Shown here piece by piece: positions 8,561 to 19,042 of a DNA stretch of 64,000 nucleotides. The notes under the pieces were generated by a model, which saw only the letters and a program-made list of their open reading frames with translations, did no database searches and was not told where the DNA came from. Both the position numbers and the translations under genes were made by a program. The stretch's first letter is position 1; each line of letters begins with the position of its first letter. Origin of the DNA: Bacteroides cutis. GTDB lineage: Bacteria > Bacteroidota > Bacteroidia > Bacteroidales > Bacteroidaceae. The DNA lies in contig NZ_OEST01000005.1 in the NCBI RefSeq assembly GCF_900241005.1, positions 1 to 64,000 of the forward strand. Direction: 5' to 3'.

Positions 8561-10558
8561 ATGAATTACAGAAACTTGACCGAAGATGAAGTGCTCCGGT
8601 TAAAGAGTCAGTCGTGTTTGGCTGACGATTGGGAGAAAGTAACCGTTGCAGAAGGTTTTACAACGGAATTTGTACATCATACCCGTTTCTCAGGGGAGGT
8701 ACGTTTAGGAGTTTTTCAGTCGAGTTTTACTTTGCCGGGAGGAATTAAGAAACATTCCGGGTTGCGACATGTCACACTTCACAATGTGACGGTAGGTGAC
8801 AATTGCTGTATTGAAAACATCCAGAACTATATTGCCAACTATGAGATTGGACATGACACTTTCATTGAGAATGTAGATATTATTTTGGTTGACGGTCTTT
8901 CCAAGTTCGGTAATGGAGTAGAGGTTTCTGTTTTGAACGAGACAGGGGGACGTGAGGTACTCATCAATGACAAGTTATCTGCCCACCAAGCTTATATCAT
9001 GGCGCTTTATCGCCATCGTCCTGAACTCATTGCCCGGATGAAGGAAATTACGGATTTTTATTCCAACAAACATGCTTCTGATGTCGGTTCTATCGGTAAT
9101 CATGTAATGATACTCAATACTGGTTCTATTAAGAATGTGCGTATTGGTGATTATTGCCGTATCTGTGGTACGTGCCGTTTGTACAACGGAAGTATTAATA
9201 GTAATGAGGTCGCTCCTGTGCATATCGGTCATGGCGTTATCTGCGATGATTTTATTATTTCCTCCGGTTCGCATGTAGATGATGGCGCGATGTTGAGTCG
9301 TTGCTTTGTGGGGCAAGCTTGTAAATTGGGACATAACTATTCCGCTTCCGATTCTTTGTTTTTCAGTAACTGCCAAGGAGAGAACGGTGAAGCATGTGCT
9401 ATCTTTGCTGGCCCTTATACCGTGACGCATCACAAATCTACTCTTTTGATAGCCGGTATGTTCTCATTTATGAATGCAGGTTCGGGGTCTAACCAGAGTA
9501 ATCACATGTATAAACTTGGTCCTATCCATCAGGGTACATTGGAACGTGGTGCCAAGACTACTTCCGATTCTTATATCCTATGGCCTGCTAGGGTAGGGGC
9601 CTTTTCTCTCGTTATGGGACGTCACGTCAACCATTCCGATACTTCTAATCTCCCCTTTTCTTATCTGATAGAGCAGAATAATACTACTTATCTTGTACCA
9701 GGTGTCAACTTACGTAGCGTCGGTACGATCCGTGATGCGCAGAAATGGCCGAAACGTGACAAACGTACCGATATTAACAAATTGGATTTTATCAATTATA
9801 ATCTTCTCAGTCCTTACACCGTACAGAAGATGTTTAAGGGGCGGGAGACTTTGATAAATCTCCGTCATGCTTCCGGTGAACTTTCTGACATCTACTCTTT
9901 TCACAGTGCGAAAATCCGTAACTCGGCTTTGGTAAAAGGTATTGGTTTCTATGAAATTGCTATTCATAAATTCCTGGGTAATTCCATTATCAAGCGTTTG
10001 GAAGGTATCAATTTCTTGAGCGATGATGAAATTCGTGCCCGGTTGAAACCCGACACATCTATTGGTAGTGGTGAATGGGTCGATATATCCGGTTTGATTG
10101 CTCCCAAAAGTGAGATAGATGCTTTAATAGAGGGTATTGAAACAGGTGTGGTAAATCGTTTAAAGTATATTAATGCCGAGTTTGAACGGATGCACCGGAA
10201 CTATTATACTTATGAATGGACATGGGCTTACGAGAAACTGGAAGAATATTACGGTATCAATCCTGAAAATATAACTTCTGAAGACATTATTCATATTGTA
10301 GAAAAATGGAAAGAATCTGTTGTTGGCCTTGATCGTATGGTTTACGAGGATGCTAAGAAAGAATTTTCCTTGGCTTCTATGACTGGTTTCGGAGCCGATG
10401 GTTCTCGAGTAGAGAAAGAACTGGATTTTGAACAAGTGCGTGGCGATTTTGAAAGTAATCCGTTCGTCACGGCTGTTTTGAAACATATTGAGGTAAAGAC
10501 AGAGCTTGGAGATGAGTTGATAGGACGAATGAAGAAGGTAAGTTTTCAGACTAATTAA
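8561..10558 (+). CDS. DUF4954 family protein with left-handed beta-helix region
   Basis: This is a 665-residue cytosolic protein (no signal peptide or membrane segment) recognised as DUF4954. Residues roughly 60-340 show isoleucine/valine-glycine hexapeptide-like repeats (for example VTVGDNCCIEN, VHIGHGVICDDFIISSG), the pattern of left-handed beta-helix acyltransferases and nucleotidyltransferases such as the GlmU/LpxA class. The C-terminal third is helical and charged. The enzymatic reaction is not known; a sugar-nucleotide or acyl-transfer role is only an inference from the fold. It follows hflX at 21 bases with no terminator between. Confidence 0.75.
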   Translation: MNYRNLTEDEVLRLKSQSCLADDWEKVTVAEGFTTEFVHHTRFSGEVRLGVFQSSFTLPGGIKKHSGLRHVTLHNVTVGDNCCIENIQNYIANYEIGHDTFIENVDIILVDGLSKFGNGVEVSVLNETGGREVLINDKLSAHQAYIMALYRHRPELIARMKEITDFYSNKHASDVGSIGNHVMILNTGSIKNVRIGDYCRICGTCRLYNGSINSNEVAPVHIGHGVICDDFIISSGSHVDDGAMLSRCFVGQACKLGHNYSASDSLFFSNCQGENGEACAIFAGPYTVTHHKSTLLIAGMFSFMNAGSGSNQSNHMYKLGPIHQGTLERGAKTTSDSYILWPARVGAFSLVMGRHVNHSDTSNLPFSYLIEQNNTTYLVPGVNLRSVGTIRDAQKWPKRDKRTDINKLDFINYNLLSPYTVQKMFKGRETLINLRHASGELSDIYSFHSAKIRNSALVKGIGFYEIAIHKFLGNSIIKRLEGINFLSDDEIRARLKPDTSIGSGEWVDISGLIAPKSEIDALIEGIETGVVNRLKYINAEFERMHRNYYTYEWTWAYEKLEEYYGINPENITSEDIIHIVEKWKESVVGLDRMVYEDAKKEFSLASMTGFGADGSRVEKELDFEQVRGDFESNPFVTAVLKHIEVKTELGDELIGRMKKVSFQTN

Positions 10559-10581
10559 AGAAATATTTCAATAATAGTTGT

Positions 10582-10589
10582 TACCTTTG
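10582..10589 (+). promoter_or_regulatory. -7 box upstream of fumarase
   Basis: TACCTTTG fits TAnnTTTG and lies 40 bases before the fumarase ATG, in the gap after the DUF4954 gene. Confidence 0.55.
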
Positions 10590-10629
10590 CTACACGAATC
10601 ACTTTTAAACATTAAATGAACAAGTAATT

Positions 10630-12270
10630 ATGGCAACAACACCTCCGTTCAAGTATCAACCCATGTTTGAAAAGGGGAAAGATACGACTGAGTATTATCT
10701 GCTTACGAAAGACTATGTGTCAGTAGGCGAGTTTGAAGGAAATCCTATTTTGAAGATTGAGAAAGAAGGTTTGACTGCAATGGCTAATGCGGCTTTTCGT
10801 GACGTTTCGTTTATGTTGCGTCGTTCTCACAACGAGCAGGTTGCTAAAATTTTGAGTGACCCCGAAGCAAGCGATAACGATAAGTATGTGGCGTTGACTT
10901 TCTTGCGTAATGCAGAAGTGGCCTCCAAAGGCGTACTTCCTTTCTGCCAAGATACCGGTACTGCGATTATCCACGGCGAAAAAGGACAGCAAGTATGGAC
11001 AGGTTATTGTGACGAAGAGGCTCTTTCGCTGGGTGTTTACAAAACATATACAGAAGAAAATCTGCGTTATTCGCAGAATGCTCCTTTGACTATGTATGAT
11101 GAAGTTAATACGAAGTGTAACCTTCCGGCGCAGATTGATATTGAAGCTACCGAAGGTATGGAGTATGAATTCCTTTGTGTAACCAAAGGCGGGGGGTCAG
11201 CCAATAAGACTTATCTTTATCAGGAAACAAAAGCTATCCTGAATCCAGGCACACTTGTTCCTTTCCTCGTAGAAAAGATGAAAACGTTGGGTACGGCTGC
11301 GTGTCCTCCTTATCACATCGCTTTTGTCATCGGAGGTACTTCTGCCGAAAAGAATTTGCTGACTGTGAAATTGGCATCTACGCATTTCTATGACAATCTG
11401 CCTACTACCGGTAATGAATTCGGACGTGCTTTCCGTGACATTGAACTGGAAAAGAAGGTATTGGAGGAGGCTCACAAGATTGGTCTTGGTGCACAATTCG
11501 GTGGTAAGTACTTAGCTCACGATATACGTATTATCCGTTTGCCGCGTCATGGTGCTTCTTGTCCGGTAGGTTTGGGCGTTTCTTGTTCTGCCGACCGTAA
11601 CATTAAATGTAAAATCAATAAAGAAGGTATTTGGATTGAGAAACTGGATAGTAATCCGGGTGAACTAATTCCGGAGGAACTTCGTAAGGCAGGTGAGGGT
11701 GATGTTGTTAAGATTAACCTGAACCAACCGATGAAAGATATTCTGAAAGAATTGACTAAATATCCGGTTTCTACCCGTTTGTCATTGAATGGTACCATTA
11801 TTGTAGGTCGTGATATTGCTCATGCTAAGCTGAAAGAGCGTTTGGACCGTGGTGAAGATTTGCCGCAATATATCAAAGATCATCCTATCTATTATGCTGG
11901 TCCTGCCAAAACTCCGCAAGGTATGGCTTGTGGTTCTATGGGACCGACCACTGCCGGACGTATGGATCCTTATGTGGATCTCTTCCAGAGCCACGGTGGA
12001 AGTATGATTATGCTTGCTAAAGGTAACCGTAGCCAGCAAGTTACGGATGCATGTAAGAAATATGGTGGTTTCTATCTTGGTTCTATCGGTGGACCTGCCG
12101 CTATTTTAGCACAGAACAATATTAAGAGTATTGAATGTGTGGAATATCCGGAATTGGGTATGGAAGCTATCTGGAAGATTGAGGTGGAAGATTTTCCTGC
12201 ATTTATTCTGGTAGATGATAAGGGTAATGACTTCTTCAAGCAATTGAAGCCTTGGAATTGCACTAAATAA
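10630..12270 (+). CDS. fumA: Fumarate hydratase, class I (iron-sulfur)
   Basis: This enzyme interconverts fumarate and malate; in Bacteroides it runs in the reductive branch that makes succinate and propionate. At 546 residues it matches the single-chain class I (FumA/FumB) form, with the alpha region first ([11 protein letters not shown] with a candidate cluster cysteine at Cys106, [13 protein letters not shown]) and the beta region last ([31 protein letters not shown]). The oxygen-sensitive 4Fe-4S type fits an anaerobe. It has its own -7 box and a terminator, so it is probably monocistronic. FumA and FumB cannot be told apart; the symbol denotes the class. Confidence 0.95.
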   Translation: MATTPPFKYQPMFEKGKDTTEYYLLTKDYVSVGEFEGNPILKIEKEGLTAMANAAFRDVSFMLRRSHNEQVAKILSDPEASDNDKYVALTFLRNAEVASKGVLPFCQDTGTAIIHGEKGQQVWTGYCDEEALSLGVYKTYTEENLRYSQNAPLTMYDEVNTKCNLPAQIDIEATEGMEYEFLCVTKGGGSANKTYLYQETKAILNPGTLVPFLVEKMKTLGTAACPPYHIAFVIGGTSAEKNLLTVKLASTHFYDNLPTTGNEFGRAFRDIELEKKVLEEAHKIGLGAQFGGKYLAHDIRIIRLPRHGASCPVGLGVSCSADRNIKCKINKEGIWIEKLDSNPGELIPEELRKAGEGDVVKINLNQPMKDILKELTKYPVSTRLSLNGTIIVGRDIAHAKLKERLDRGEDLPQYIKDHPIYYAGPAKTPQGMACGSMGPTTAGRMDPYVDLFQSHGGSMIMLAKGNRSQQVTDACKKYGGFYLGSIGGPAAILAQNNIKSIECVEYPELGMEAIWKIEVEDFPAFILVDDKGNDFFKQLKPWNCTK

Positions 12271-12303
12271 ATGTATATTTATGCTGTTTTAACAGCTGAT
12301 GCT

Positions 12304-12342
12304 AAAAAGCCGTTTCGGAATATTTCGTAAACGGCTTTTTTC
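12304..12342 (+). terminator. Terminator after fumarase
   Basis: AAAAAGCCGTTT at 12304-12315 pairs with 12329-12340 and runs into a T tract. The loop is 13 bases. Confidence 0.8.
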
Positions 12343-12350
12343 TATCTTTG
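12343..12350 (+). promoter_or_regulatory. -7 box of the acyltransferase gene
   Basis: TATCTTTG lies 29 bases before the ATG at 12380 and directly behind the fumarase terminator. Confidence 0.5.
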
Positions 12351-12379
12351 CATTACTAATTATTAATTAATCTGATAGT

Positions 12380-13533
12380 ATGGAACAAACTCTTTCACGA
12401 CAAAATCAAAGACAACACATTGTATGGCTAGATGTAGTCCGGTTGGTGGCTATGTTTACCGTGGTCTGTTGTCACAGTGCAGATCCTTTTAATTTCTATC
12501 CGGGGACTTCACCTGACATTGCCAACATTAAGTTTTGGGGAGCAATTTATGGTGCAATACTTCGTCCATGCGTACCTCTATTTGTTATGATTACTGGTGC
12601 GTTGTTGCTTCCGGTACATGGTGAAACATCGGTGTTTTACAGAAAACGTATTCCCCGCGTATTCTTTCCTTTCCTTATCTGGTCTGTAATCTATAATCTT
12701 TTTCCGTGGATAACGGGGATGCTGGGCATAGACCCCCGGGTTATTCTTGATTTTTTCCCTTATTCGGGAGAAGAGGTTATGCGTCAGTCGTTTGCTGTAA
12801 GTTTGGAGTATATTGCCCAAATACCTTTTAATTTTTCCATTCTTGCTGTTCATATGTGGTACATCTATTTGTTGATAGGGCTTTATCTTTATTTGCCCAT
12901 ATTTTCAGCATGGGTGGAGAAAGCGTCGGAACGCGCTAAATTATGGTTTCTTGTTGCATGGGGACTTTATTATTACCTTATTATAATGAATTCATTGCTC
13001 AATACTTGTGGGGAAGTTGTTCGTGGAATGCTTTTGGAATGTTCTATTATTTTGCGGGTTTCAATGGTTACCTGTTTTTGGGACATTATCTTCGGAACCA
13101 CGATTGGAGTGGTAGTAAATTGATGTTATTAGGTATTCCGATGTTTTTAATTGGATATGCTGTTACGTTCTTCGGCTTCCGCCATATTACATCGTTACCG
13201 GAATATACAGATGAGATGCTGGAGCTATTTTTCACATATTGCTCTCTGAATGTAGTAATGATGACAATTCCTATATTTATGTTTTGCAAACGGGTGAATA
13301 TAAAATCAGAAAAGGTTAAGAAAGCCTTGGCTAATTTGACCCTTTGTGGTTTTGGGGTTTATATGATACATTATTTCTTTACTGGTCCCAGTGTAGTACT
13401 GATGCGAGTCATTCATGTACCGATCTGTTTACAAATCCCTTGTGCAGCGGTAGTGGCATTCTGTGTATCATGGTTTTTGGTGTCAATGGCCTATCGTTGT
13501 TTCGGTAAGAGTACAAAGTGGGTAATGGGATAG
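12380..13533 (+). pseudogene. Acyltransferase 3 family membrane protein, frameshifted
   Basis: Acyltransferase-3 proteins are multi-pass inner membrane enzymes that O-acylate cell-surface sugars. The N-terminal part (12380-13123) begins WLDVVRLVAMFTVVCCHS, the family's first helix with the catalytic-type histidine. The reading frame then shifts: the expected continuation (YYNEFIAQYLWGSCSWNAFG and further membrane helices) is in the -1 frame and ends at 13533. The joined product would be about 384 residues, normal for the family. The break lies near 12963-12977 in the low-complexity run CTTTATTATTACC and equals one lost base. It could be a real inactivation or a sequencing error. The intact promoter suggests a recent event. 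Confidence 0.8.
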
Positions 13534-13534
13534 T

Positions 13535-14635
13535 TTATAACTTTTTTTTCCATTGCTCGTACTTTTTTAATACCTTCAGCCCTTCACTGTTGTACCAGCT
13601 GTATCCGTTACGGCGTTCATAACCGATTTCGGAGATGTCATATTTCTTGATGCCATCGCGATCACAGAAGAAGGGCCGATTATCTTCTAAGGTGTAGAAT
13701 CGTGCCCAAAGCGTGGGGCAATTGAAATCGTCCTGTGGGCAAGGAACCATGCGAAAGTCCTTTTTTCCTTCACTATTGATGAAGGTTTCGCGCATAATAC
13801 CTGTAATCTTGTTTTGCTTGAACCATTCTACTGCTGACTCCACTGCAGTGATAATCTCAGAGGAGGGATTGGGAATGGACATCAGTAATAAAACAATATT
13901 ATCAGACTCGGCACCGCTTAGAGAAGGTAATTCATAGGCTCGGGCTTTGGCGGGAGCTAGAGTGTGTTCGTCATGTTGTGCACACCATACGGTGAGCTTT
14001 CCATGTTGTTTTACTTGGGTTTTGAGGATACACTCCACGCCTTTGTCAAATGCGGTACGTGCCTTTTCGCAAATACTGTCGGGAACATAGGTATAGGGGG
14101 GCTTTCTTTCGTAGACTTCGCGTAGCAAATTCATCACATTCACCATGGCATTGTCATTGTAGGTGATGTGTGTATAGTAACCTGTAGGGCGGGGCCAGAA
14201 TTGTGGCCAGCCACCATTGGAATACTGTGATTTCAATATATAGTGGATGCCTTCCAAAGTAGCATCTTTATATTTTTCGATATTGGTGGCGAGATAGACA
14301 CGGGCGAGGTAGCGAATTTCGGTACTGGTGGCATTATTGTCGATAGTGCTCTCATTGATATTACCTTTGGCGGCAAGTACTTTTTTACGTTCCTTTTTGG
14401 AAAGTTCGGCTGGCATGAAGATATTCTTAGGCCAGCCACCGGTCGTTTGTTGATATAACAATACATTATCAGCTATACGTATGGCTTCGGGAGTCTTGAA
14501 AAAAGAATCTTCCAATTTGGGAGCCATTTTTACCCAGTTTTTATAGGATTGCTTTTCTTGGTAGGTTCTTGTTTCTTGTGCTTGGATACCTATCAGGCAA
14601 GCGAGTAATACATATAGTAAAAAAGTTCGTTTCAT
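13535..14635 (-). CDS. Secreted pectate lyase, PL10/PelA type
   Basis: Pectate lyases cleave polygalacturonate by beta-elimination. The protein (366 residues) has a signal peptide ending near IGIQAQ and the PelA-type features QQTTGGWPKNIFM, DNNATSTEIRYLARVY, SNGGWPQFWPR, THITYNDNAMVNVMNLL and VWCAQHDEHTLAPAKARAYELPSLS, with the Asp/Arg-rich catalytic region of PL10 enzymes. It is probably periplasmic or surface-exported. It begins 13 bases after the TolC-like gene and so appears to be the last gene of the RND efflux operon, an odd partner. It converges with the acyltransferase pseudogene, leaving a single base between their stop codons. Confidence 0.9.
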   Translation of the reverse strand: MKRTFLLYVLLACLIGIQAQETRTYQEKQSYKNWVKMAPKLEDSFFKTPEAIRIADNVLLYQQTTGGWPKNIFMPAELSKKERKKVLAAKGNINESTIDNNATSTEIRYLARVYLATNIEKYKDATLEGIHYILKSQYSNGGWPQFWPRPTGYYTHITYNDNAMVNVMNLLREVYERKPPYTYVPDSICEKARTAFDKGVECILKTQVKQHGKLTVWCAQHDEHTLAPAKARAYELPSLSGAESDNIVLLLMSIPNPSSEIITAVESAVEWFKQNKITGIMRETFINSEGKKDFRMVPCPQDDFNCPTLWARFYTLEDNRPFFCDRDGIKKYDISEIGYERRNGYSWYNSEGLKVLKKYEQWKKKL

Positions 14636-14648
14636 GGTATTATTCTCT

Positions 14649-15977
14649 TTAGTATTCTAAATAACTTGTAACCTTTCCGCTGATTTGTAACAGTGATATC
14701 TCGCATAACTTGGTGTCGTATTCTGCCGAAAGGATACGTTCTTCCGCATCCAACAAACTTTTTTGTGCCTCGCGCATTTCGATACCTGAGAGATTACCGA
14801 GCATATAACGTTCCATGGCAATCTCATGGTTTTCTTTAGCGGCAACAAGATTTTGACGTTCTAAATTTAGCATTTGGAGATTATTTTGATAAGCTTGCCA
14901 TAAGTTACTGAGATCGGCACGTAAGGCTTGTTCTAATTGTTCCCGTTCTAGCCGTGCGTTTTGGATGGCAATGCGGGCATTACGGCGTTCGCGTTTACGA
15001 TTACCGTCAAATAGATTGAAACCGACGGTCAGGCCAAAATTTAGTCCGAGATTACTGCGATGGCTGTTTACAGAAATATCATATTTGTTGAGCGTGTAAC
15101 CATAACCTCCGTTCATTTTTACGTACGGATAATCTCGTGAACTTACTTTTTTATAATCTAAACGTGCCAAATTATTGTTCTGTTCGGCTTTCAGCAGTGA
15201 AGAGTTAGTTTGCAAAGTAGCATCCCAAAGTTCTGCAAAATTGAGCTGGGCATGTACATTGATGAGACTATCCTGAATATTGATGGGCTGGTCTACATCT
15301 TCGTTCGCCATCAGTTCATTCAGCTGAATACGTGAAGTATGCAGTAATTCTTGTTGCTTCATATATTTGGCGCTGTCGGCATTGAAGTCTACTTTGGCCT
15401 GCTGATAGTCCAGACGGGAGAAATTACCGATATGATAACGTTCCTCTACGATGCGTAAACGTTCTTTGGAGAGAGAGACTGCATAACGGAAGTTCTTTAA
15501 ACGGATTTTTTGCTGAACATAGTTATAGTATTCGGCTGTAAGGTTGGCTATCAGGTCTTCAATTGCAATGCGGGTATTGGTTTCTCCCTGCCGTTCCAAT
15601 TCTTTCAATTTCTGATAGTTGGTAGTAATATTGAAACCGTCGAAAATTGTCCAATTCAGATTGATACCTGCATTGAATGTTTGGTCAAAGACACCATTTT
15701 CAGAGGTTGTTTCTCCAGTAGCTCTCACTTTTGTGTCAGTATTGTCTAATGTCCCTTTATATCCGGCAGAGAGGTCTAGAGTAGGTAGATATCCGGCATT
15801 TCCAAGAGTGGCATTATTTTTACTCACCTGTTCTTCATTACGGGTGATACGTAAAGAGTAATTATTTTGAAGTCCCAGTTCAAGGCATGACTTCAAAGTA
15901 TAGGTAGGTACGGGCTGTGCCTGAAGTGTAAAGGTTATACAGAGGAGGACGATGACTGATAAAATCGTACGTTTCAT
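14649..15977 (-). CDS. TolC-family outer membrane efflux channel
   Basis: This is the outer membrane channel of a tripartite efflux pump. A signal peptide (to about LQAQP, residue 22) precedes two repeated coiled-coil/beta-barrel halves; the family features PTYTLKSCLELGLQNNYSL near the start and the paired regions NLNWTIFDGFN and FGLTVGFNLFDGN are visible. At 442 residues the length is standard. Its start overlaps the stop of the pump gene by four bases, so the two are translationally coupled. Confidence 0.93.
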   Translation of the reverse strand: MKRTILSVIVLLCITFTLQAQPVPTYTLKSCLELGLQNNYSLRITRNEEQVSKNNATLGNAGYLPTLDLSAGYKGTLDNTDTKVRATGETTSENGVFDQTFNAGINLNWTIFDGFNITTNYQKLKELERQGETNTRIAIEDLIANLTAEYYNYVQQKIRLKNFRYAVSLSKERLRIVEERYHIGNFSRLDYQQAKVDFNADSAKYMKQQELLHTSRIQLNELMANEDVDQPINIQDSLINVHAQLNFAELWDATLQTNSSLLKAEQNNNLARLDYKKVSSRDYPYVKMNGGYGYTLNKYDISVNSHRSNLGLNFGLTVGFNLFDGNRKRERRNARIAIQNARLEREQLEQALRADLSNLWQAYQNNLQMLNLERQNLVAAKENHEIAMERYMLGNLSGIEMREAQKSLLDAEERILSAEYDTKLCEISLLQISGKVTSYLEY

Positions 15978-18900
15978 ACTTTCTTTAGTTTACTTCGGTT
16001 AGTAGATATATAACTGTAAATGGCGGGAACGATATACATTGTCAACAAAGTAGATACTACCATACCACCTACAACGGCAGTACCCATAGCAATACGTTGG
16101 TTACAACCTTCGCCTGTGGCAAATGCTAACGGTATCAAACCTAATACGGTGGAAGCGCTCGTCATCAGAATGGGACGCAGACGTTGCAAGGCTGCATCTT
16201 TGATCGCTTGCATCTTATCTTCACCCACTTCTTGCTTTTGATTGGCAAACTCCACGATAAGGATACCATTCTTTGCTACCAGACCAATCAACATAATAAT
16301 ACCGATTTGGCTGAATATATTCATTGTGATATCTCCAAAAAACATAAAGACCAAAGCACCTGCAATGGCGAGAGGTACTGTCAACATGATAATCAGCGGA
16401 TCTTTGAAACTCTCAAATTGTGCGGCAAGAATAAGGTAAATCAATAAGATGGCAAGTACGAAAGCAAACATCAGACTGGAGGAGCTTTCTCGATACTCTT
16501 TAGAGTCACCGGTGAGGGCAGTACGGAAACTTTCGTCCAATGTTTCTTTTGCTATTTTGTCCATTTCGTCCAAGCCCTGGCCGATAGTCTTACCGTCAGC
16601 AAGTCCGGCAGATATGGTGGCAGAGACAAAACGATTGTATCGATACAGTTTCGGAGGAGCAATACCGTTTGTCAATTCGATAAGATTGTCAAGTTGTACC
16701 ATATCGCCTTTGTCACTACGAATATAAATACCTTTCAGATCAGAAGGCTTATTACGTTGCTGACGGTTGATTTCTCCTAATATTTCGTATTGTTTTCCAT
16801 TCATGTAGAAATATCCCATACGCTGGCCACTTAATCCATACTGTAAAGTCTGCGCTATATTTTTAGTACTGACCCCCATAATACTTGCTTTATCACGATT
16901 GATGTTGATACGTGCTTCCGGTTTACTGAACTTCAAATCGACATCCGCCATTTGGAAAACAGGATTTTCGTAAACCTTTGACATGAATTTGGGCAATACT
17001 TCTTGCAACTTTTCGATATTGGTAGCCTGTAATACATATTGCACTGGCATTCCACCACGCCGTCCACCGAAAGAAGAGGACTGCTGTACAAATGAACGTG
17101 CGTCGGTTTTCTTTCGTACTGCTTTTGATAGCTTCTCGGCAACTTCCATCTGTGTATAGTCACGATCTTGCATATCTTCCAAAGTAATACGCACATTTCC
17201 ACTGCCATTGGATACGCGGGCAGTTACAGCTTTGGCATCCGGAATGATAGAGTCAACCAGTTGGTTGATATCTTCTGTATAGTCACGAATAAATTCATAT
17301 GTCACACCTTCTGCCCCACGTGTGTTGATACTGATTTGCGAACGGTCCTCCAACGGTGCCATTTCAGCAGGGATGTAATTCCAAAGGAAACCAATAATCA
17401 AAATCGTTATCAAGATGAAAGGCATTGCGATCCAGCGTTTATTCAAAAATGCTGCCAGTGACCGACTATATAGACGGTTCATTCCTTCAAAGAATGGTTC
17501 GGTTTTACGGTAAAACCAGCTTTGCTTATCTCTCTTTATTAACAGTTTGGTAGCCAACATCGGAGTGAAAGTCAATGCGGCGAATGAAGAAATAATTACT
17601 GAACCGGAAACAACGATACTGAATTCACGGAACAGACGTCCTGTCATACCATCCATAAATACAATGGGGAAGAACACCGCTACCAACGTGATAGTCGTTG
17701 AAATAACTGCAAAGAAGATTTCTTTGGCTCCTTCGATACCTGCCTCTTTGGGGGGCATTCCTTTCTCAATACGGACATAGATATTTTCCGTCATTACAAT
17801 GGCATCATCCACCACCAATCCTACGGCAAGTACCACGGCAAGCATGGAAAGCACATTGATGGAAAAGCCTGCCAGATACATTACAAAAAAAGCTCCGATT
17901 AACGAAACGGGGATTACGATACAAGGTACTAGTGTAACACGCCAGTCACGTAAGAAAAGGAAGATGATAATGATAACGAGTACAAATGCTTCATATACAG
18001 TTTGTTTTACTTCATTGATGGAAGCACGGATAAACTTGGTATTATCAAAACCGTATGTATAGTGCACATCTTCAGGCAAGTCTTTCTGCATTTTCTCCAT
18101 ACGGGCGTACACGGCATCGGCAATTTTGATATGATTGGCACCCGGCTGTGGAATAACAACGATACCTACCATCGGTACACCATTCATTTTCATGTAGCTT
18201 TTTATATCTGCAGGTCCTAGTTCGGCACGGCCGATATCACTGAAGCGGACAATACGGTTATTCTCTTCTTTTAGAATAAGATTGTTAAACTCTTCTGCCG
18301 TATGCATCAGCCCGAGTGTACGGATGGTAAGCTCAATGGTATTTCCTTCGATACTTCCGGACGGAAGTTCCACGTTTTCCTTGTCTACCGCATTCTTAAC
18401 ATCGATAGGAGTGATGCCATAACCGGACATCTTGATAGGATCGAGCCAAAGGCGCATGGAATAACGCTTCTCTCCCCAAATACTTACACTACTGACATCG
18501 GAGATTGTTTGCAGCTGTTCTTTTACGGTAAGGTCTGCTATCTCGCTCAATTCCAGCAGAGAACGTTTATCACTCTGTAGAGCTACCATCAGGATAGGCA
18601 TGGCGTCTGCGTCAGCTTTGGATACGGTAGGAGGGTCACAGTCACGCGGCAAATAACGTTGTGCACGCGAAACCTTGTCGCGAACGTCATTAGCTGCCGT
18701 TTCCAGGTCAACGGAAAGTTCAAACTCCACCGTGATACGTGAGGAACCTTGTTGACTGACACTAGAGAGTGAACGGATACCTGGAATGCCATTAATGTTT
18801 TGTTCCAATGGCTCTGTAATCTGGTTCTCGATAACGTCTGCATTGGCACCTGGATAAGAACAGGATACCGAAATGATAGGATTATCTACGGAGGGGTACT

Positions 18901-19006
18901 CTCGGACACCGAGGTAATTGTACCCGATGAAACCAAAGAGCAGGATGATTAGCGTCAATACAGTGGATAGTACAGGGCGCCGTATGCTAAGTTCGGATAT
19001 ATTCAT
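15974..19006 (-). CDS. RND efflux pump permease (HAE1/AcrB-like)
   Basis: This is the inner membrane proton-driven pump of the tripartite system. At 1010 residues it has the standard AcrB layout: an N-terminal helix (ELSIRRPVLSTVLTLIILL), large periplasmic loops and two six-helix blocks. The proton-relay aspartates of helix 4 are Asp400-Asp401 in GLVVDDAIV, and the lysine of helix 10 is in GLVAKNGILIVEFANQ. Substrates cannot be predicted; the family exports drugs, bile salts and dyes. It follows the adaptor gene by 36 bases. Confidence 0.97.
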   Translation of the reverse strand: MNISELSIRRPVLSTVLTLIILLFGFIGYNYLGVREYPSVDNPIISVSCSYPGANADVIENQITEPLEQNINGIPGIRSLSSVSQQGSSRITVEFELSVDLETAANDVRDKVSRAQRYLPRDCDPPTVSKADADAMPILMVALQSDKRSLLELSEIADLTVKEQLQTISDVSSVSIWGEKRYSMRLWLDPIKMSGYGITPIDVKNAVDKENVELPSGSIEGNTIELTIRTLGLMHTAEEFNNLILKEENNRIVRFSDIGRAELGPADIKSYMKMNGVPMVGIVVIPQPGANHIKIADAVYARMEKMQKDLPEDVHYTYGFDNTKFIRASINEVKQTVYEAFVLVIIIIFLFLRDWRVTLVPCIVIPVSLIGAFFVMYLAGFSINVLSMLAVVLAVGLVVDDAIVMTENIYVRIEKGMPPKEAGIEGAKEIFFAVISTTITLVAVFFPIVFMDGMTGRLFREFSIVVSGSVIISSFAALTFTPMLATKLLIKRDKQSWFYRKTEPFFEGMNRLYSRSLAAFLNKRWIAMPFILITILIIGFLWNYIPAEMAPLEDRSQISINTRGAEGVTYEFIRDYTEDINQLVDSIIPDAKAVTARVSNGSGNVRITLEDMQDRDYTQMEVAEKLSKAVRKKTDARSFVQQSSSFGGRRGGMPVQYVLQATNIEKLQEVLPKFMSKVYENPVFQMADVDLKFSKPEARININRDKASIMGVSTKNIAQTLQYGLSGQRMGYFYMNGKQYEILGEINRQQRNKPSDLKGIYIRSDKGDMVQLDNLIELTNGIAPPKLYRYNRFVSATISAGLADGKTIGQGLDEMDKIAKETLDESFRTALTGDSKEYRESSSSLMFAFVLAILLIYLILAAQFESFKDPLIIMLTVPLAIAGALVFMFFGDITMNIFSQIGIIMLIGLVAKNGILIVEFANQKQEVGEDKMQAIKDAALQRLRPILMTSASTVLGLIPLAFATGEGCNQRIAMGTAVVGGMVVSTLLTMYIVPAIYSYISTNRSKLKKV

Positions 19007-19042
19007 GTTTTTTGATAATGGATAATTGATAATAGATCGTTC

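Noticed and set aside
12380-13533. Programmed ribosomal frameshift in the acyltransferase
   Set aside because: No clear slippery heptamer with a downstream structure was seen; a simple one-base loss explains the two frames.
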